From: Rhynchonema sp. JSB1_4
Taxonomy: Eukaryota; Nematoda; Chromadorea; Monhysterida; Xyalidae
NCBI GenBank assembly: GCA_030248065.1
Contig: JASAMV010007342.1
Coordinates: forward strand, 1 to 64,000
Direction: 5' to 3'
Length of the DNA: 64,000 nt
Shown here: piece by piece, positions 50,801 through 61,046 of the stretch
How positions within the stretch are numbered: position 1 is the stretch's first letter
Layout of the letters: each line of letters starts with the position of its first letter
Program-made: the position numbers and the translations under genes
Notes under the pieces: model-generated
Told to the model about the DNA's origin: nothing
Databases searched by the model: none
What the model saw: only the letters and a program-made list of their open reading frames with translations

Positions 50801-53533
50801 TAGGACGGGCCCAGTCGATTGAGACACAAGTAAACGCACGTGACCAGCTCGTTGGGGGACAGACGAATGACGGAACGGTAGAAGTTGGACAGGATTCGGA
50901 TGATCTCCAATCTGGAATTGAATCGAGTTTTTGATTTGACTTTTTTTGTGAACAAATAATTGGCGTTATTCAATTCAATTGGCTTTGTAACTTCGTTGAA
51001 ACATAACAGTCAAGGACGACGCCGTTCTGCTGGCTTTTTGTTTTTTTTGGTGGATTTATGGTGGCAAATAAACTAAACTGCAGTGCCCGGCTCACCAGAC
51101 AGAAACAACATGTAATCAGATATTTTAGGGTGAGAAGTTGTGTTGTGAAACAAGAACTGTAACGCTAACCGTGACGAAGTGTCCTCGATAACACGCAACG
51201 TGGTGGCCAACGCCAAATACGGAAGGCTGAAAATTTCATGATTTCATATAAACTTGACGAAGAACTTGAATAAAAATACATTCATTACGGTTCATTCTCA
51301 TTCCAACAGGCTGACGCAATCGCGTCATATTTGGTCGCCCCAGGATTGTAATCAGACGGATTCACTTTGTCACCCGTCGTTGCATTTGAGCTTTCAGGCG
51401 TCGGCGTCGGTTCAGCGGTCTTTGTCGGCGTTCTTTGGTTATCGTTCTTGTCACAATCTATCGTCTTCGGTTTGGCAGCTGATTTTGGTGATTTAGATGC
51501 TGCTGGTTTCTTCTTGTTCGCTGTTGTTGGTGTTTTCTTGGCTTTCGTCTGTTTTTTAGCGGGTTCCGGGGTTGAAGCTTTTTCAGGAGTTGGGGACTTA
51601 TGATCTTTTTCAACTTCGCGCTCAATGGGAGAGCCCGGCGCTGCTTCGGGTTCAGGGGCAGGGGACCGCGACTTTGACTTCGTCGGCTTGGGCTTGTTGT
51701 CTTTCGAAGCGGACTCAGATCCACTGCTGCTGATGCGACGTCGACGCTGCTTCTTGGCCGAGTTGACCTGCGAGCAGATGTTGCAGATCCCACAGTTAAT
51801 TGGAACCAGTGTAGTGGCTGGGGGGGGGGGGATGGGGGGGATTCCCCTCCCTAAGGAGTAGGTACCTTGCAACCACCCCTTGGGGGGGTAGGTACCTTGC
51901 AACCACCCCGGAGGGTACCTTGCAACCATCAATTTATGGTTTTTATAGGCAAAAATGGGTGTTTTTCGACCTCAAAACCCCAAAAATCGCGCGCTCCGCG
52001 CGCAAACCTCCATATAATAGGTATTTTAGGCAAATTTTCGGCCAAAATGCAAAAAAGTACCAATTTTTCGGCCAAATTTGCAGTATAATGCATGCAAAAA
52101 ACACCCTTTTTTCGGACCTCAGGGGTACCTTGCAACCTCCCGGAGGCTGGGTAGGGGGGTACCTTGCAACCATCTGGATCCATCCCCCCCAAAGGTACCT
52201 TGCAACCATCTGCCTGCCACTACACTGATTGGAACACCTATTCGGTTGCAAAAGTAGACCCCCGTCTGTTAGCCCGACGATTTGTGAGAAAAAGAGATTT
52301 ATTGCACAAGGTTATTGACCGACATCTTCAGTGACCAGCAGCTGTATAACGGACGCCAGTGTGGTGGCAGGCCAATCGACCCAAGATACCCTAGGGGGGG
52401 GGAAGGTTTCGGACTTACTCGAGATACCCCCCAGAGGCTACCCAAGATACCCCGATGGTCCGCCAAAAGGCGAAAAAAGGCCGTTTTTTGCATGCAATTT
52501 TACTGCAAAATGGGCCTAAAAAGGGGTATTTTTTGACATTTTTCCGAAACTTGCCTAAAATGCATTTTTGGGTGTTTGCGCGCGCGCGCGATTTTTGCTC
52601 GAGTCAAACACCTATTTTTGCCTTACCTATCCTGGATACCTTTCCTCAGTCCCTCCCCCCTCCCCCAGCTGGCCCTTATCCCCCCCCCCCCCCCCCCTCA
52701 GCGCGAACATTTGTTCGCTGGATAACCAACACCAATGTATTTTCAATTTGGGACGGCATGAATCAGCAAGCCACAGAAACATGAGAACTTTTTAGGTTGC
52801 AAACCTTGCAGGTGACATTGCTGTCTGAAACATCAGCTTGTTTCGCGTCGGTTTCTTCGTTCTTGTTCGCACATCATTCACATCGGACAGGCGCTTTCTC
52901 TCGTTTTCGTTCCTCCAGCGTTTTCTCCCCCCACTCTGGTTCAGTTGAGGCGGGCTCAGCAGCCGGTTTGGCGGACGCAGGAGCACTTGTGAAAAATGAC
53001 CTGTAAACGTAGCGCGTTTCCACGTGTAATGAATGCATCCTATCATCTGCGAATTCGAATGTGCCACGAACTAACTTGCGGGCCAAAAAAAAAAGTTTTT
53101 TTTTCAAAAAAAACCCGAAAAAAAACCGTTTTTTCCGAGGCCCGGAAAAATACGTTTTTCATTTTTCCGGAAATTTTTCCAAGTGGTAACTTTTGGAAAA
53201 AAACGGTTTTTTTCCAAAAATTTCCGAGATATGTTCTAAGGTTGCGAGAATATGTTATCAAAACGAATGTAAATCGGTACTAAACAGTCTCAAAATGAGC
53301 ACTTTCTAATCTCCAAGTGCATTTTTAGCCTGTTTCAGGCCATTTCCCGACGAAATTTTCTCCAAAATAGGTGTTTTTGGACCATGGGTATCCTTAAGTA
53401 CTGGAAAAATATTTGAAAAAAAAAACGGTTTCTTTTCCGAAAAAAAAACGATTTTTTTCCAAAATATATTTTGCGGAAAAATACGCAAGCATACCACGAA
53501 CACAACTTTCACAAACCTGATTGACTTCTGCAT
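44806..53533 (-). CDS. LIG1: DNA ligase 1, ATP-dependent
   Basis: Nineteen minus-strand exons: 53533-53517, 53000-52805, 51767-51289, 51226-51170, 50911-50739, 49806-49742, 49488-49387, 49153-48982, 48828-48762, 48397-48312, 47524-47409, 47312-47100, 46930-46823, 46754-46563, 46131-45979, 45908-45820, 45740-45641, 45551-45459, 44898-44806. The enzyme seals nicks between Okazaki fragments and in repair. Exons 1-2 encode a PCNA-binding PIP box, MQKSIRSFF. Exon 3 is a Lys/Ser/Pro-rich disordered tail ending in [16 protein letters not shown]. The catalytic lysine lies in [10 protein letters not shown]; other nucleotidyltransferase motifs are [22 protein letters not shown] and [11 protein letters not shown]. 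In this copy exon 2 has several small deletions and a premature stop; an intact exon 2 lies at 57505-57283. Using that exon the protein would be about 865 aa (human 919). Confidence 0.93.
45039..45432. mobile_element. hAT-type element with 'ggatacc' words, LIG1 last intron
   Basis: Ends CAGTGGTGTCGTTGGGG and CCCCAACGACACTACTG, filled with 'cggatacc(c)' words around an AT-rich core. The 8-bp flanks (actggaag / tacgaaac) do not match, so it may have inserted into or recombined with an older element. Just upstream (about 44989-45020) is a piece of the 'gagcaagaaagctagctagc' family. It is closely related to, and inverted relative to, the copy at 49986-50392. Confidence 0.75.
46240..46500. repeat. 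Truncated hAT-type element in LIG1 intron
   Basis: The right end reads CAACGACACCACTG at 46488-46501, as in the elements at 45039 and 61136. Two copies of a 'gaatttttggccagggttatcc' type word lie inside. I could not find a matching left terminus, so the element is probably truncated or diverged. Confidence 0.5.
47586..48096. repeat. Nested inverted repeats in LIG1 intron
   Basis: Outer arms of about 30 bp (47586-47615 and 48067-48096) are inverted copies. Inside them is a second inverted pair of about 60 bp (47716-47774 and 47900-47960) sharing 'gagcttgtgccgacttacgct'. The unrelated arms suggest one fold-back element inserted into another. It lies between LIG1 exons 10 and 11. Confidence 0.7.
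48434..48704. mobile_element. hAT-type element with 'ctactgtgcca' words
   Basis: Flanked by an exact 8-bp duplication, ACACAAAC (48426-48433 and 48705-48712). Ends are CAGTGGTGTAGCTACC and GCTACACCATTG. The interior repeats 'cctactgtgcca' words around an AT-rich core. It lies between LIG1 exons 9 and 10. A related word occurs at 370-460. Confidence 0.88.
49986..50392. mobile_element. hAT-type element with 'gtatccggtatc' words
   Basis: Exact 8-bp target duplication CCGACATT (49978-49985 and 50393-50400). Ends are CAGTGGTGTGGTTGGGG and CCTAACGACACTACTG. The interior carries 'gtatccggtatc' words on both sides of an AT-rich core. It lies in the intron between LIG1 exons 5 and 6 and is an inverted relative of the 45039 element. 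Confidence 0.9.
51807..52226. mobile_element. hAT-type element with 'ggtaccttgcaacca' words
   Basis: Exact 8-bp duplication ATTGGAAC (51799-51806 and 52227-52234). Ends are CAGTGTAGTGGC and GCCACTACACTG. At least six 'ggtaccttgcaacc' words, G-runs and a core containing 'cgcgcgctccgcgcgc' fill it. It sits about 40 bp from the 5' edge of LIG1 exon 3. The same insertion with the same duplication is present in B (54729-55148) and C (56169-56594), so it predates the triplication. Confidence 0.92.
52357..52700. mobile_element. hAT-type element with 'cgagatacc' words, 3' end eroded
   Basis: Starts CAGTGTGGTGGCAGG after acggacgc. In this copy the right end is lost in a C-run near 52681-52697, whereas the C copy (56724-57160) is complete with GCCACTACAGTG and the matching acggacgc. 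It lies between LIG1 exons 2 and 3. Confidence 0.8.
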
Positions 53534-53759
53534 CACAATTGGTGCGGCGTTTGTCCCAGAGTCTTGCAAAAGCGACAGAAACGTAGGATGCACAACACGA
53601 GATTTTGTGCAATTCGGAGGTGTGCGCGGACTTCTGACCACGAATAAACTTGCCAGAAATTAAATTGATTTGGATGCAAAATTAGTGAGGCTTGCAATCA
53701 GAGGAAGGATGAATGGAAAAGAAAAGATGAAAGAAAATAGATGTGGTGAAGGGAGGTAC

Positions 53760-54000
53760 AATAAACCAAAAAAAAAAATTAATTTCCTTTCATAATTAAA
53801 TAAATTTAAAAAATTATAAAAAAACAAAAAAAAAAAATAAAAGAAAAAAAAAAAAAAAAAAAAAAAAAAATCAAGAGGAAAAAAAAAAAAGAAAGGAGAA
53901 AAAAGGGGCGCAAACGGAGGCCAAAACAGAGGGGCCAAGCAAAAAGCAAAAAAAACAAAAAGCGCCGTCAGCGACGACGCAAAAAAAAAACGTCGTCAAA
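53760..54000. repeat. A-rich low-complexity junction between copies A and B
   Basis: About 240 bp dominated by A homopolymers broken by short G-rich bits. Just before it, sequence from 53655 onward can still be aligned to copy C at 58160-58310 but with rapidly accumulating deletions. This gradual decay is unlike a clean recombination breakpoint. Confidence 0.8.
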
Positions 54001-54163
54001 CAAGCTGATGTTTCAGACAGCAATGATTCACCTGTCAAGGTTTGCAACCTTAAAAAAGTTCTTCATGTTTCTGTGGCTTGCTGATTCATGTACCGTCCCA
54101 AATTGCAAAATTACATTTGGTTGGTTGGTGTTAATTACCAGCGAACAAATGTTGTGCGTCCGT

Positions 54164-54599
54164 CACTGTAGTGGCTGGGGGGGGATGGGGGGGGGGGATC
54201 CCCCCTGAAGGGGTATCTATCCTCGAGTCAACCCTTAGGGGGGATGGGGGGGGGGGAAGGATATCTACCCTCGAGCCGACCCGAGGATATTCGAGTCAGT
54301 AAGATTTGATGGTTTTAAAGGCAAAAATAGGTGTTTTTCGACCTCGAGACCCCAAATCGCCGCTCCGCGCGCAAACACCCAAAAATGGTCATTTTAGGCC
54401 AAGTTTCGGCAAAAATGTCAAAAAATACCCCCTTTTTAGGCCCATTTTGCAGTAAAATTGCATGCAAAAAACGGCCTGTGTTCGCCTTTGGTCGGACCCT
54501 CGGGGTATCTTGGGTAGCCTCTGGGGGGTATCTCGAGTAAGTCCGAAACCTCCCCCCCCCCCCTAGGGATCTTGGGTCGATTGGCCTGCCACCACACTG
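54164..54599. mobile_element. Copy B of the 'cgagatacc' hAT-type element
   Basis: Inverted copy, bounded by CACTGTAGTGGC and CCACCACACTG, with the duplication gcgtccgt on both sides (reverse complement of acggacgc). Confidence 0.85.
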
Positions 54600-54728
54600 G
54601 CGTCCGTTATACAGCTGCTGGTCACTGAAGATGTCGGCCAATAACCTTGTGCAATAAATCTCTTTTTCTCACAAATCGTCGGGCTAACAGACGGGGGTCT
54701 ACTTTTGCAACCGAATAGGTGTTCCAAT

Positions 54729-55148
54729 CAGTGTAGTGGCAGGCAGATGGGGGCAAGGGACCCTTGGGGGGGATGGATCCAGATGGTTGCAAGGTACCCC
54801 CCGACCCAGCCTCCGGGAGGTTGCAAGGTACCCCTGAGGTCCGAAAAAAGGGTGCTTTTTGCATGCATTATACTGCAAATTTGGCCGAAAAATTGGTACT
54901 TTTTTGCATTTTGGCCGAAAATTTGCCTAAAATACCTATTATATGGAGGTTTGCGCGCGGAGCGCGCGATTTTTGGGGTTTTGAGGTCGAAAAACACCCA
55001 TTTTTGCCTATAAAAACCATAAATTGATGGTTGCAAGGTACCCTCCGGGGTGGTTGGTCCCAACCCCCCCCCAAGGGGTGGTTGCAAGGTACCTACTCCT
55101 TAGGGAGGGGAATCCCCCCCAACCCCCCCCCCCCCAGCCACTACACTG
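54729..55148. mobile_element. Copy B of the 'ggtaccttgcaacca' hAT-type element
   Basis: Inverted copy bounded by CAGTGTAGTGGC and GCCACTACACTG, flanked by gttccaat on both sides (reverse complement of attggaac). Confidence 0.88.
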
Positions 55149-56168
55149 GTTCCAATTAACTGTGGGATCTGCAACATCTGCTCGCAGGTCAACTCGGCCA
55201 AGAAGCAGCGTCGACGTCGCATCAGCAGCAGTGGATCTGAGTCCGCTTCGAAAGACAACAAGCCCAAGCCGACGAAGTCAAAGTCGCGGTCCCCTGCCCC
55301 TGAACCCGAAGCAGCGCCGGGCTCTCCCATTGAGCGCGAAGTTGAAAAAGATCATAAGTCCCCAACTCCTGAAAAAGCTTCAACCCCGGAACCCGCTAAA
55401 AAACAGACGAAAGCCAAGAAAACACCAACAACAGCGAACAAGAAGAAACCAGCAGCATCTAAATCACCAAAATCAGCTGCCAAACCGAAGACGATAGATT
55501 GTGACAAGAACGATAACCAAAGAACGCCGACAAAGACCGCTGAACCGACGCCGACGCCTGAAAGCTCAAATGCAACGACGGGTGACAAAGTGAATCCGTC
55601 TGATTACAATCCTGGGGCGACCAAATATGACGCGATTGCGTCAGCCTGTTGGAATGAGAATGAACCGTAATGAATGTATTTTTATTCAAGTTCTTCGTCA
55701 AGTTTATATGAAATCATGAAATTTTCAGCCTTCCGTATTTGGCGTTGGCCACCACGTTGCGTGTTATCGAGGACACTTCGTCACGGTTAGCTACAGTTCT
55801 TGTTCACAACACACTTCTCACCCTAAAGTATCTGATTACATGTTGTTTTTGCCTGGTGAGCCGGGCTCTGCAGTTTAGCTTATTTCCACCATAAATCGTC
55901 CTTACTCTTTTTCAACAAAAACACAAAAAAAAAAAACCAGCAAAAAAAACAACAAACCCCAACATTCGCGTTCGCTCAGTTAACGGAATGGGAGAGCCCG
56001 GCGCTGCTTCGGGTTCAGGGGCAGGGGACCGCGACTTTGACTCGTCGGCTTGGGCTTGTTGTCTTTCGAAGCGGACTCAGATCCACTGCTGCTGATGCGA
56101 CGTCGACGCTGCTTCTTGGCCGAGTTGACCTGCGAGCAGATGTTGCAGATCCCACAGTTAATTGGAAC

Positions 56169-56594
56169 CAGTGTAGTGGCTGGGGGGGGGGGGGGGGATG
56201 GGGGGGTCCCCCTCCCCTAAGGAGTAGGTACCTTGCAACCACCCCTTGGGGGGGGTAGGTACCTTGCAACCACCCCGGAGGGTACCTTGCAACCATCAAT
56301 TTATGGTTTTTATAGGCAAAAATGGGTGTTTTTCGACCTCAAAACCCCAAAAATCGCGCGCGCCGCGCGCAAACCTCCATATAATAGGTATTTTTGGCAA
56401 ATTTTAGGCCAAAATTCAAAAAAGTAACAATTTTTAGGCCAAAATTTCAGTATAATGCATGCAAAAAACACCCTTTTTTCGGACCTCAGGGGTACCTTGC
56501 AACCTCCCGGAGGCTGGGTAGGGGGGTACCTTGCAACCATCTGGATCCATCCCCCCCAAGGGTACCTTGCAACCATCTGCCTGCCACTACACTG
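56169..56594. mobile_element. Copy C of the 'ggtaccttgcaacca' hAT-type element
   Basis: Same orientation as in copy A, flanked by attggaac on both sides. Core differs from copy A by several point changes (for example 'cgcgcgcgccgcgcgc'). Confidence 0.88.
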
Positions 56595-56723
56595 ATTGGA
56601 ACACCTATTCGGTTGCAAAAGTAGACCCCCGTCTGTTAGCCCGACGATTTGTGAGAAAAAGAGATTTATTGCACAAGGTTATTGACCGACATCTTCAGTG
56701 ACCAGCAGCTGTATAACGGACGC

Positions 56724-57160
56724 CAGTGTGGTGGCAGGCCAATCGACCCAAGATACCCTAGGGGGGGGGAAGGTTTCGGACTTACTCGAGATACCCCCCA
56801 GAGGCTACCCAAGATACCCCGATGGTCCGCCAAAAGGCGAAAAAAGGCCGTTTTTTGCATGCAATTTTACTGCAAAATGGGCCTAAAAAGGGGTATTTTT
56901 TGACATTTTTGCCGAAACTTGGCCTAAAATGACCATTTTTGGGTGTTTGCGCGCGGAGCGCGCGATTTTTGGGGGTCTCGAGGTCGAAAAACACCTATTT
57001 TTGCCTTTGAAAACCATAAATCTACTTACTCGAGATACCCTTTGGGGTCGGCTCGAGATAGATACCCTTCCCCCCCCATCCCCCCTAAGGGTTGACTCGA
57101 GATAGATACCCCTTAGGGGGGGAATCCCCCCCCCCCATCCCCCCCCCAGCCACTACAGTG
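56724..57160. mobile_element. Copy C of the 'cgagatacc' hAT-type element, complete
   Basis: Ends CAGTGTGGTGGC and GCCACTACAGTG with an exact 8-bp duplication ACGGACGC (56716-56723 and 57161-57168). The interior repeats 'cgagatacc/caagatacc' words, G/C runs and a 'gcgcgcggagcgcgcg' core palindrome. Confidence 0.9.
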
Positions 57161-58593
57161 ACGGACGCACAACATTTGTTCGCTGGTAATTAACCAACCA
57201 ACCAAATGTAATTTTGCAATTTGGGACGGTACATGAATCAGCAAGCCACAGAAACATGAAGAACTTTTTTAAGGTTGCAAACCTTGACAGGTGAATCATT
57301 GCTGTCTGAAACATCAGCTTGTTTGACGACGTCGGTTTCTTCGTTCTTGTTCGCACAGTCATTCACATCGGACAGGACGGCTTTGCTCTCGGATTTTCGT
57401 TTCCTCCCAGCGTTTTTGCTTCGACCCGGCGAGCCACACTCTGGTTCAGTTGAGGCGGGCTCAGCAGCCGGTTTGGCGGACGCAGGAGCACTTGTGAAAA
57501 ATGACCTGTAAACGTAGCGCGTTTCCACGTGTATGAATGCATCCTATCATCTGCGAATTCGAATGTGCCACGAACTAACTTGCGGGCCGGAAAAAAAAGT
57601 TTTTTTTTCGAAAAAAACCCGAAAAAAAACCGTTTTTTCCGAGGCCCGGAAAAATACGTTTTTCATTTTTCCGGAAATTTTTCCAAGTGGTAACTTTTGG
57701 AAAAAAACGGTTTTTTTCCAAAAATTTCCGAGATATGTTCTAAGGTTGCGAGAATATGTTATCAAAACGAATGTAAATCGGTACTAAACAGTTCAAAATG
57801 AGCACTTTCTAATCTCCAAGTGCATTTTTAGCCTGTTTCAGGCCATTTCCCGACGAAATTTTCTCCAAAATAGGTGTTTTTGGACCATGGGTATCCTTAA
57901 GTACTGGAAAAATATTTGAAAAAAAAAACGGTTTCTTTTCCGAAAAAAAACGATTTTTTTCCAAAAATATATTTTGCGGAAAAATACGCAAGCATACCAC
58001 GAACACAACTTTCACAAACCTGATTGACTTCTGCATCACAATTGGTGCGGCGTTTGTCCCAGAGTCTTGCAAAAGCGACAGAAACGTAGGATGCACAACA
58101 CGAGATTTTGTGCAATTCGGAGGTGTGCGCGGACTTCTGACCACGAATAAACTTGCCAGGCACAATTCAAATTGAGATTTGGATGGCACAAATTCAGTGA
58201 CGGCTTGCAATCCACGACGGAACCGGATGACCATGCGCTGAAAAACGAAAAGAATGCCAACAAAGCGACGAACACCTCGATCAGATCGTGGCTGGCCAAG
58301 GCAGGGAGGTAACTAGACACTTCAAATTCAAATTCAAATTTTATCTGTAAGCTCACGCAAAGACCTTCAGGAGATCCGGCAAACACCTAAAAAAGAGACA
58401 TATCAGTAAATAGCACACAAAATTATAATCATGAATGATCAAACGACAAAACGTACCGGAGAGATTCAAAAACAACAAACAACACAGCAACGGCAGGCGA
58501 TAAATCAGCGATTGATGGCGAACACGAGATGATAACAGATGTCAACAAAATTGATGATGACCTGAAAGCAGCAACCCAGTGACTGAGGGGATC

Positions 58594-59090
58594 AGTCAAC
58601 GACAGCTGAGAATTTTGATGAAATGTGGCAAGAAACTACGTCTCGACCACGTGAGTTTAGTTTAGTTTTAAAGGCCGCAATTGAGGCAGCAGAGACGACG
58701 TCCTCTGGGAGCCTGTTCCAGAGGTCCACGACACGATAGGCCCAGTACCCGGACAAGTCTGCACCCGCGCCATGGACTCGACACAAACTGTGGGAGTGCC
58801 CTCGGGTTGGGCGGCCGGTGTCACGAGATGGAAAGAAGGATTCCTTGGTTACCCCAGGTATGTGACCGTGAATGACCTTGTACACAAGCACAAGATCGTT
58901 CACGGTCCGGCGATAAATTAGGGGGTCTAAATTTAGGGCATGCAAACGCTGTTGATAAGACAGTGTCTGCATGCCAGGTAAATAGTAGGTGAACCGACGT
59001 TGAATTTTTTCAACGTTTTTAGCTAAAGTGACATTTTGAGGGGACCAAATGGACATGGAGAATTCCAGCCACAGTCGCTGAGAAACACGA
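58594..59090 (-). mobile_element. Non-LTR retrotransposon reverse transcriptase fragment
   Basis: An open frame on the minus strand resembles the C-terminal end of LINE (CR1/Jockey-type) reverse transcriptases. It has EKIQRRFTYYLPG, LSYQQRLHALNLDPLIYRR, NDLVLVYKVIHG, then WAYRVVDLWNRLPEDVVSA and FKTKL near the stop. The catalytic core and endonuclease are absent, so it is a 5'-truncated insert, as is usual for LINEs. The exact family is not assigned. Confidence 0.8.
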
Positions 59091-59535
59091 CTGTATTGTA
59101 CACTTGTTGACTGTATGACAGAAATGACATTTATGACAAATAACGTGGCATTCAGCAATTGGGTGAATTATAACAGCCAGCCAAACTGCGCGAACATATA
59201 ACTTGGCGGGGACAACGAACGAACAACCCAAAACATCGATGCGCTTTTGAAATTGGATTTTCCCGCTCTTTACTGATTGGGAATCACAAAAACAATATTT
59301 GCCTGCATTTTGCATATACTTGGCTGTTTTGGCTGACAATGTGCACAAAAACAAAATAATGACATCGACGACATATCAAAAACATTTTTGTCATAAATGT
59401 CATTTTTGTCAAACAGTCAACAAGTGTACAACACGGTCGTGCTGTTTTGTACACTTGTTGATTGCACAAAACATTATTGTCATAAATGTCATACATACAG
59501 TCAACAAGCGTACAATACAGTCGTGCTGTAATGTA

Positions 59536-59835
59536 AAGGCAGTCTACGGGAGGTTGTCACTCAGCCCCCGAATACCGTAACCCACCGCAAGCGAGATCGT
59601 TGCGAGACCCATGTTGATCGCTGCTTATCGACACGTGTATTAGCGGCAGCAAGCTGGAAATTGTCATCGTGCACGCTGATCACCAAAACTTGAAAATGTT
59701 GGTTGGTGGTGGCGCTAACACGCAAAACATAGATAAAAAACAAAATGGTCTCGACACGATCCTTGCAGATCAAAATTACGGTGGGTTGGGTTACGGTATT
59801 CGGGGGCTGAGTGACAACCTCCCGTAGACCGTCTT
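59536..59835. mobile_element. TA-flanked MITE (Tc1/mariner-like), copy 1
   Basis: Inverted ends of about 48 bp begin AAGGCAGTCTACGGGAGGTT and both abut TA (59534-59535 and 59836-59837), the mariner-type target. The interior has no open frame. A second copy in opposite orientation is at 60752-61046. The surrounding 59100-59960 is itself full of 'caacaagtgtacaa' direct and inverted repeats. Confidence 0.88.
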
Positions 59836-60004
59836 TACACTTGTTGACACATGCATTAACTGTGTTAAGTTATTTTTGTCACATAGTCAACAAGCGTACA
59901 AAACGCACCCCCGTGTTTTGTACAGTTGTTTACAGTCAACAAGTGTCTAGTTACCAAAAAAACAGTAATTTTTGCACCAAAAAATTGCTTCAAAATGTTA
60001 TCAG

Positions 60005-60175
60005 AAAAAGTCGGGCCGAAAAAATCGGGCCGGCCGGGCCGACTTTTTTCCAAGTCGGGCCGGGCCGGGCCGGACTTCCCGGCTCGAACTGTCGGGCCGG
60101 GCCGGGGCCGACCCCCGGACCTCGTCGGGCCGGGCCGGGCCGAGCTAACCCGGCCTGTTTCCCACCTCTGATTCA
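60005..60175. repeat. GGCCGGGCC-word repeat
   Basis: Run of GGGCCGGGCCGG words ending CCCACCTCTG, the same right edge as the element at 727-1012. No clear left terminus found. Confidence 0.6.
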
Positions 60176-60354
60176 AAATAAGTTTGATCAGGTTATTATC
60201 CGAAACGACAACATGAAGCATCAAGAGCATCATGAACGACATTTTCCGCTTCAGAACGGAATCTAGCTTTCGGCAACAAGGCGCGGTGGCGGTCCGGTCG
60301 GCGGTCGCCTAAACGTGAGGATTTTCACTTTTGTGTTTACTTTTATGTTGACGT

Positions 60355-60450
60355 TTGTGTGGTTCACGGTTTGTGTTAATAGTGTTGTAAACGTTAGTGT
60401 TGGTGCAAGTGTTAATGTTAGTGTTAGTGTTAAGGTTAATGTAATCCGCT
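60355..60450. repeat. Degenerate TTAGTG microsatellite
   Basis: Irregular repeats of 'gttagtgttaatgttagtg' type; the reverse strand reads as Asn/Thr-rich open frames of no significance. Confidence 0.6.
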
Positions 60451-60751
60451 TTGTGGACTGACCGGGCCCAGGTTCTGTGATTTGTTTGATTGCCTGCCAA
60501 GTTGAAATTCTCACCGTGGTGGATTGGGCGCAACTGGCTAAAAGTTTGTGGTGTGCATGCACCGAGCTGCACCCTGCGACTCAGTCAAGACGCACCACAG
60601 ACACGACGACATGGAGAAAAACAGACAATGATTGCAAAGGATTCATTCAATCACAGCACAAATGTGTTCATCCCAGGGTTTTTTTTTCAAAATTCACTAG
60701 GTGCAACTTAGGTGCAACCCCCAAATTTTTAGGTGCAAGCTGGCCAAAGTA

Positions 60752-61046
60752 AAGGCAGTCTACGGGAGGTTGTCACTCAGCCCCCGAATACCGTAACCCA
60801 CCGTAATTTTGATCTGCAAGGATCGTGTCGAGACCATTTTGGTTTTTATCTATCTTTTGCGTGTTAGCGCCAACACCAACCAACATTTCCAAGTTTTGGT
60901 GATCGACGCGCATGATGACAATTTCCAGCTTGCTGCCGCTAATACACGTGTCGATAAGCAGCGATCAGCAAGGTTCTCGCAACGATCTCGCTTGCGGTGG
61001 GTTACGGTATTCGGGGGCTGAGTGACAACCTCCCGTAGACTGCCTT
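60752..61046. mobile_element. TA-flanked MITE (Tc1/mariner-like), copy 2
   Basis: Ends AAGGCAGTCTACGGGAGG and the reverse complement, flanked by TA (60750-60751 and 61047-61048). The interior matches copy 1 in reverse orientation with scattered differences. Little divergence in the long ends suggests fairly recent spread. Confidence 0.88.

Larger units (their letters stand above)
51080..53760 (-). repeat. Copy A of the LIG1 5' segmental repeat
   Basis: This block contains LIG1 exons 1-4 with two hAT-type elements in intron 2 and is continuous with the rest of LIG1. It recurs inverted as B (54000-55890) and again direct as C (55985-58310). In A the exon 3 and 4 part is clean. Exon 2 and the sequence beyond 53655 look eroded by many small deletions relative to C and pass into an A-rich tract at 53760-54000. 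Confidence 0.85.
54000..55890 (+). pseudogene. Copy B: inverted partial LIG1 (exon 2 tail, exons 3-4)
   Basis: Inverted copy of the LIG1 5' region on the plus strand. It carries the tail of exon 2 (about 54002-54035), both hAT insertions, exon 3 (from about 55187, ending at CCGTAATG near 55669) and exon 4 (about 55729-55786). Exon 3 reads the same Lys/Ser/Pro-rich protein as copy A. There is no exon 1 and nothing downstream of exon 4, so it cannot encode a ligase. It ends in an A-rich tract at about 55915-55960. Confidence 0.8.
55985..58036 (-). pseudogene. Copy C: LIG1 exons 1-2 intact, exon 3 truncated
   Basis: Minus-strand copy with exon 1 at 58036-58020 (MQKSI plus a split codon) and exon 2 at 57505-57283, which is open through 74 codons and ends DSNDSPVK. 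Exon 3 is cut off at about 55985 in the Ser/Pro-rich part. Joining rules are the same as in copy A. This is the only place where LIG1 exon 2 is undamaged, so if the triplication is an artefact these are the true 5' exons of LIG1. If it is real, C is a broken duplicate. Confidence 0.75.

Noticed and set aside
54000..55890. Copy B as an independent plus-strand gene
   Set aside because: Its long open frame is LIG1 exon 3 in reverse order context, without a start exon or catalytic exons.
58592..59158. A 188-codon host gene
   Set aside because: The sequence is the C-terminal end of a LINE reverse transcriptase and lacks other exons.
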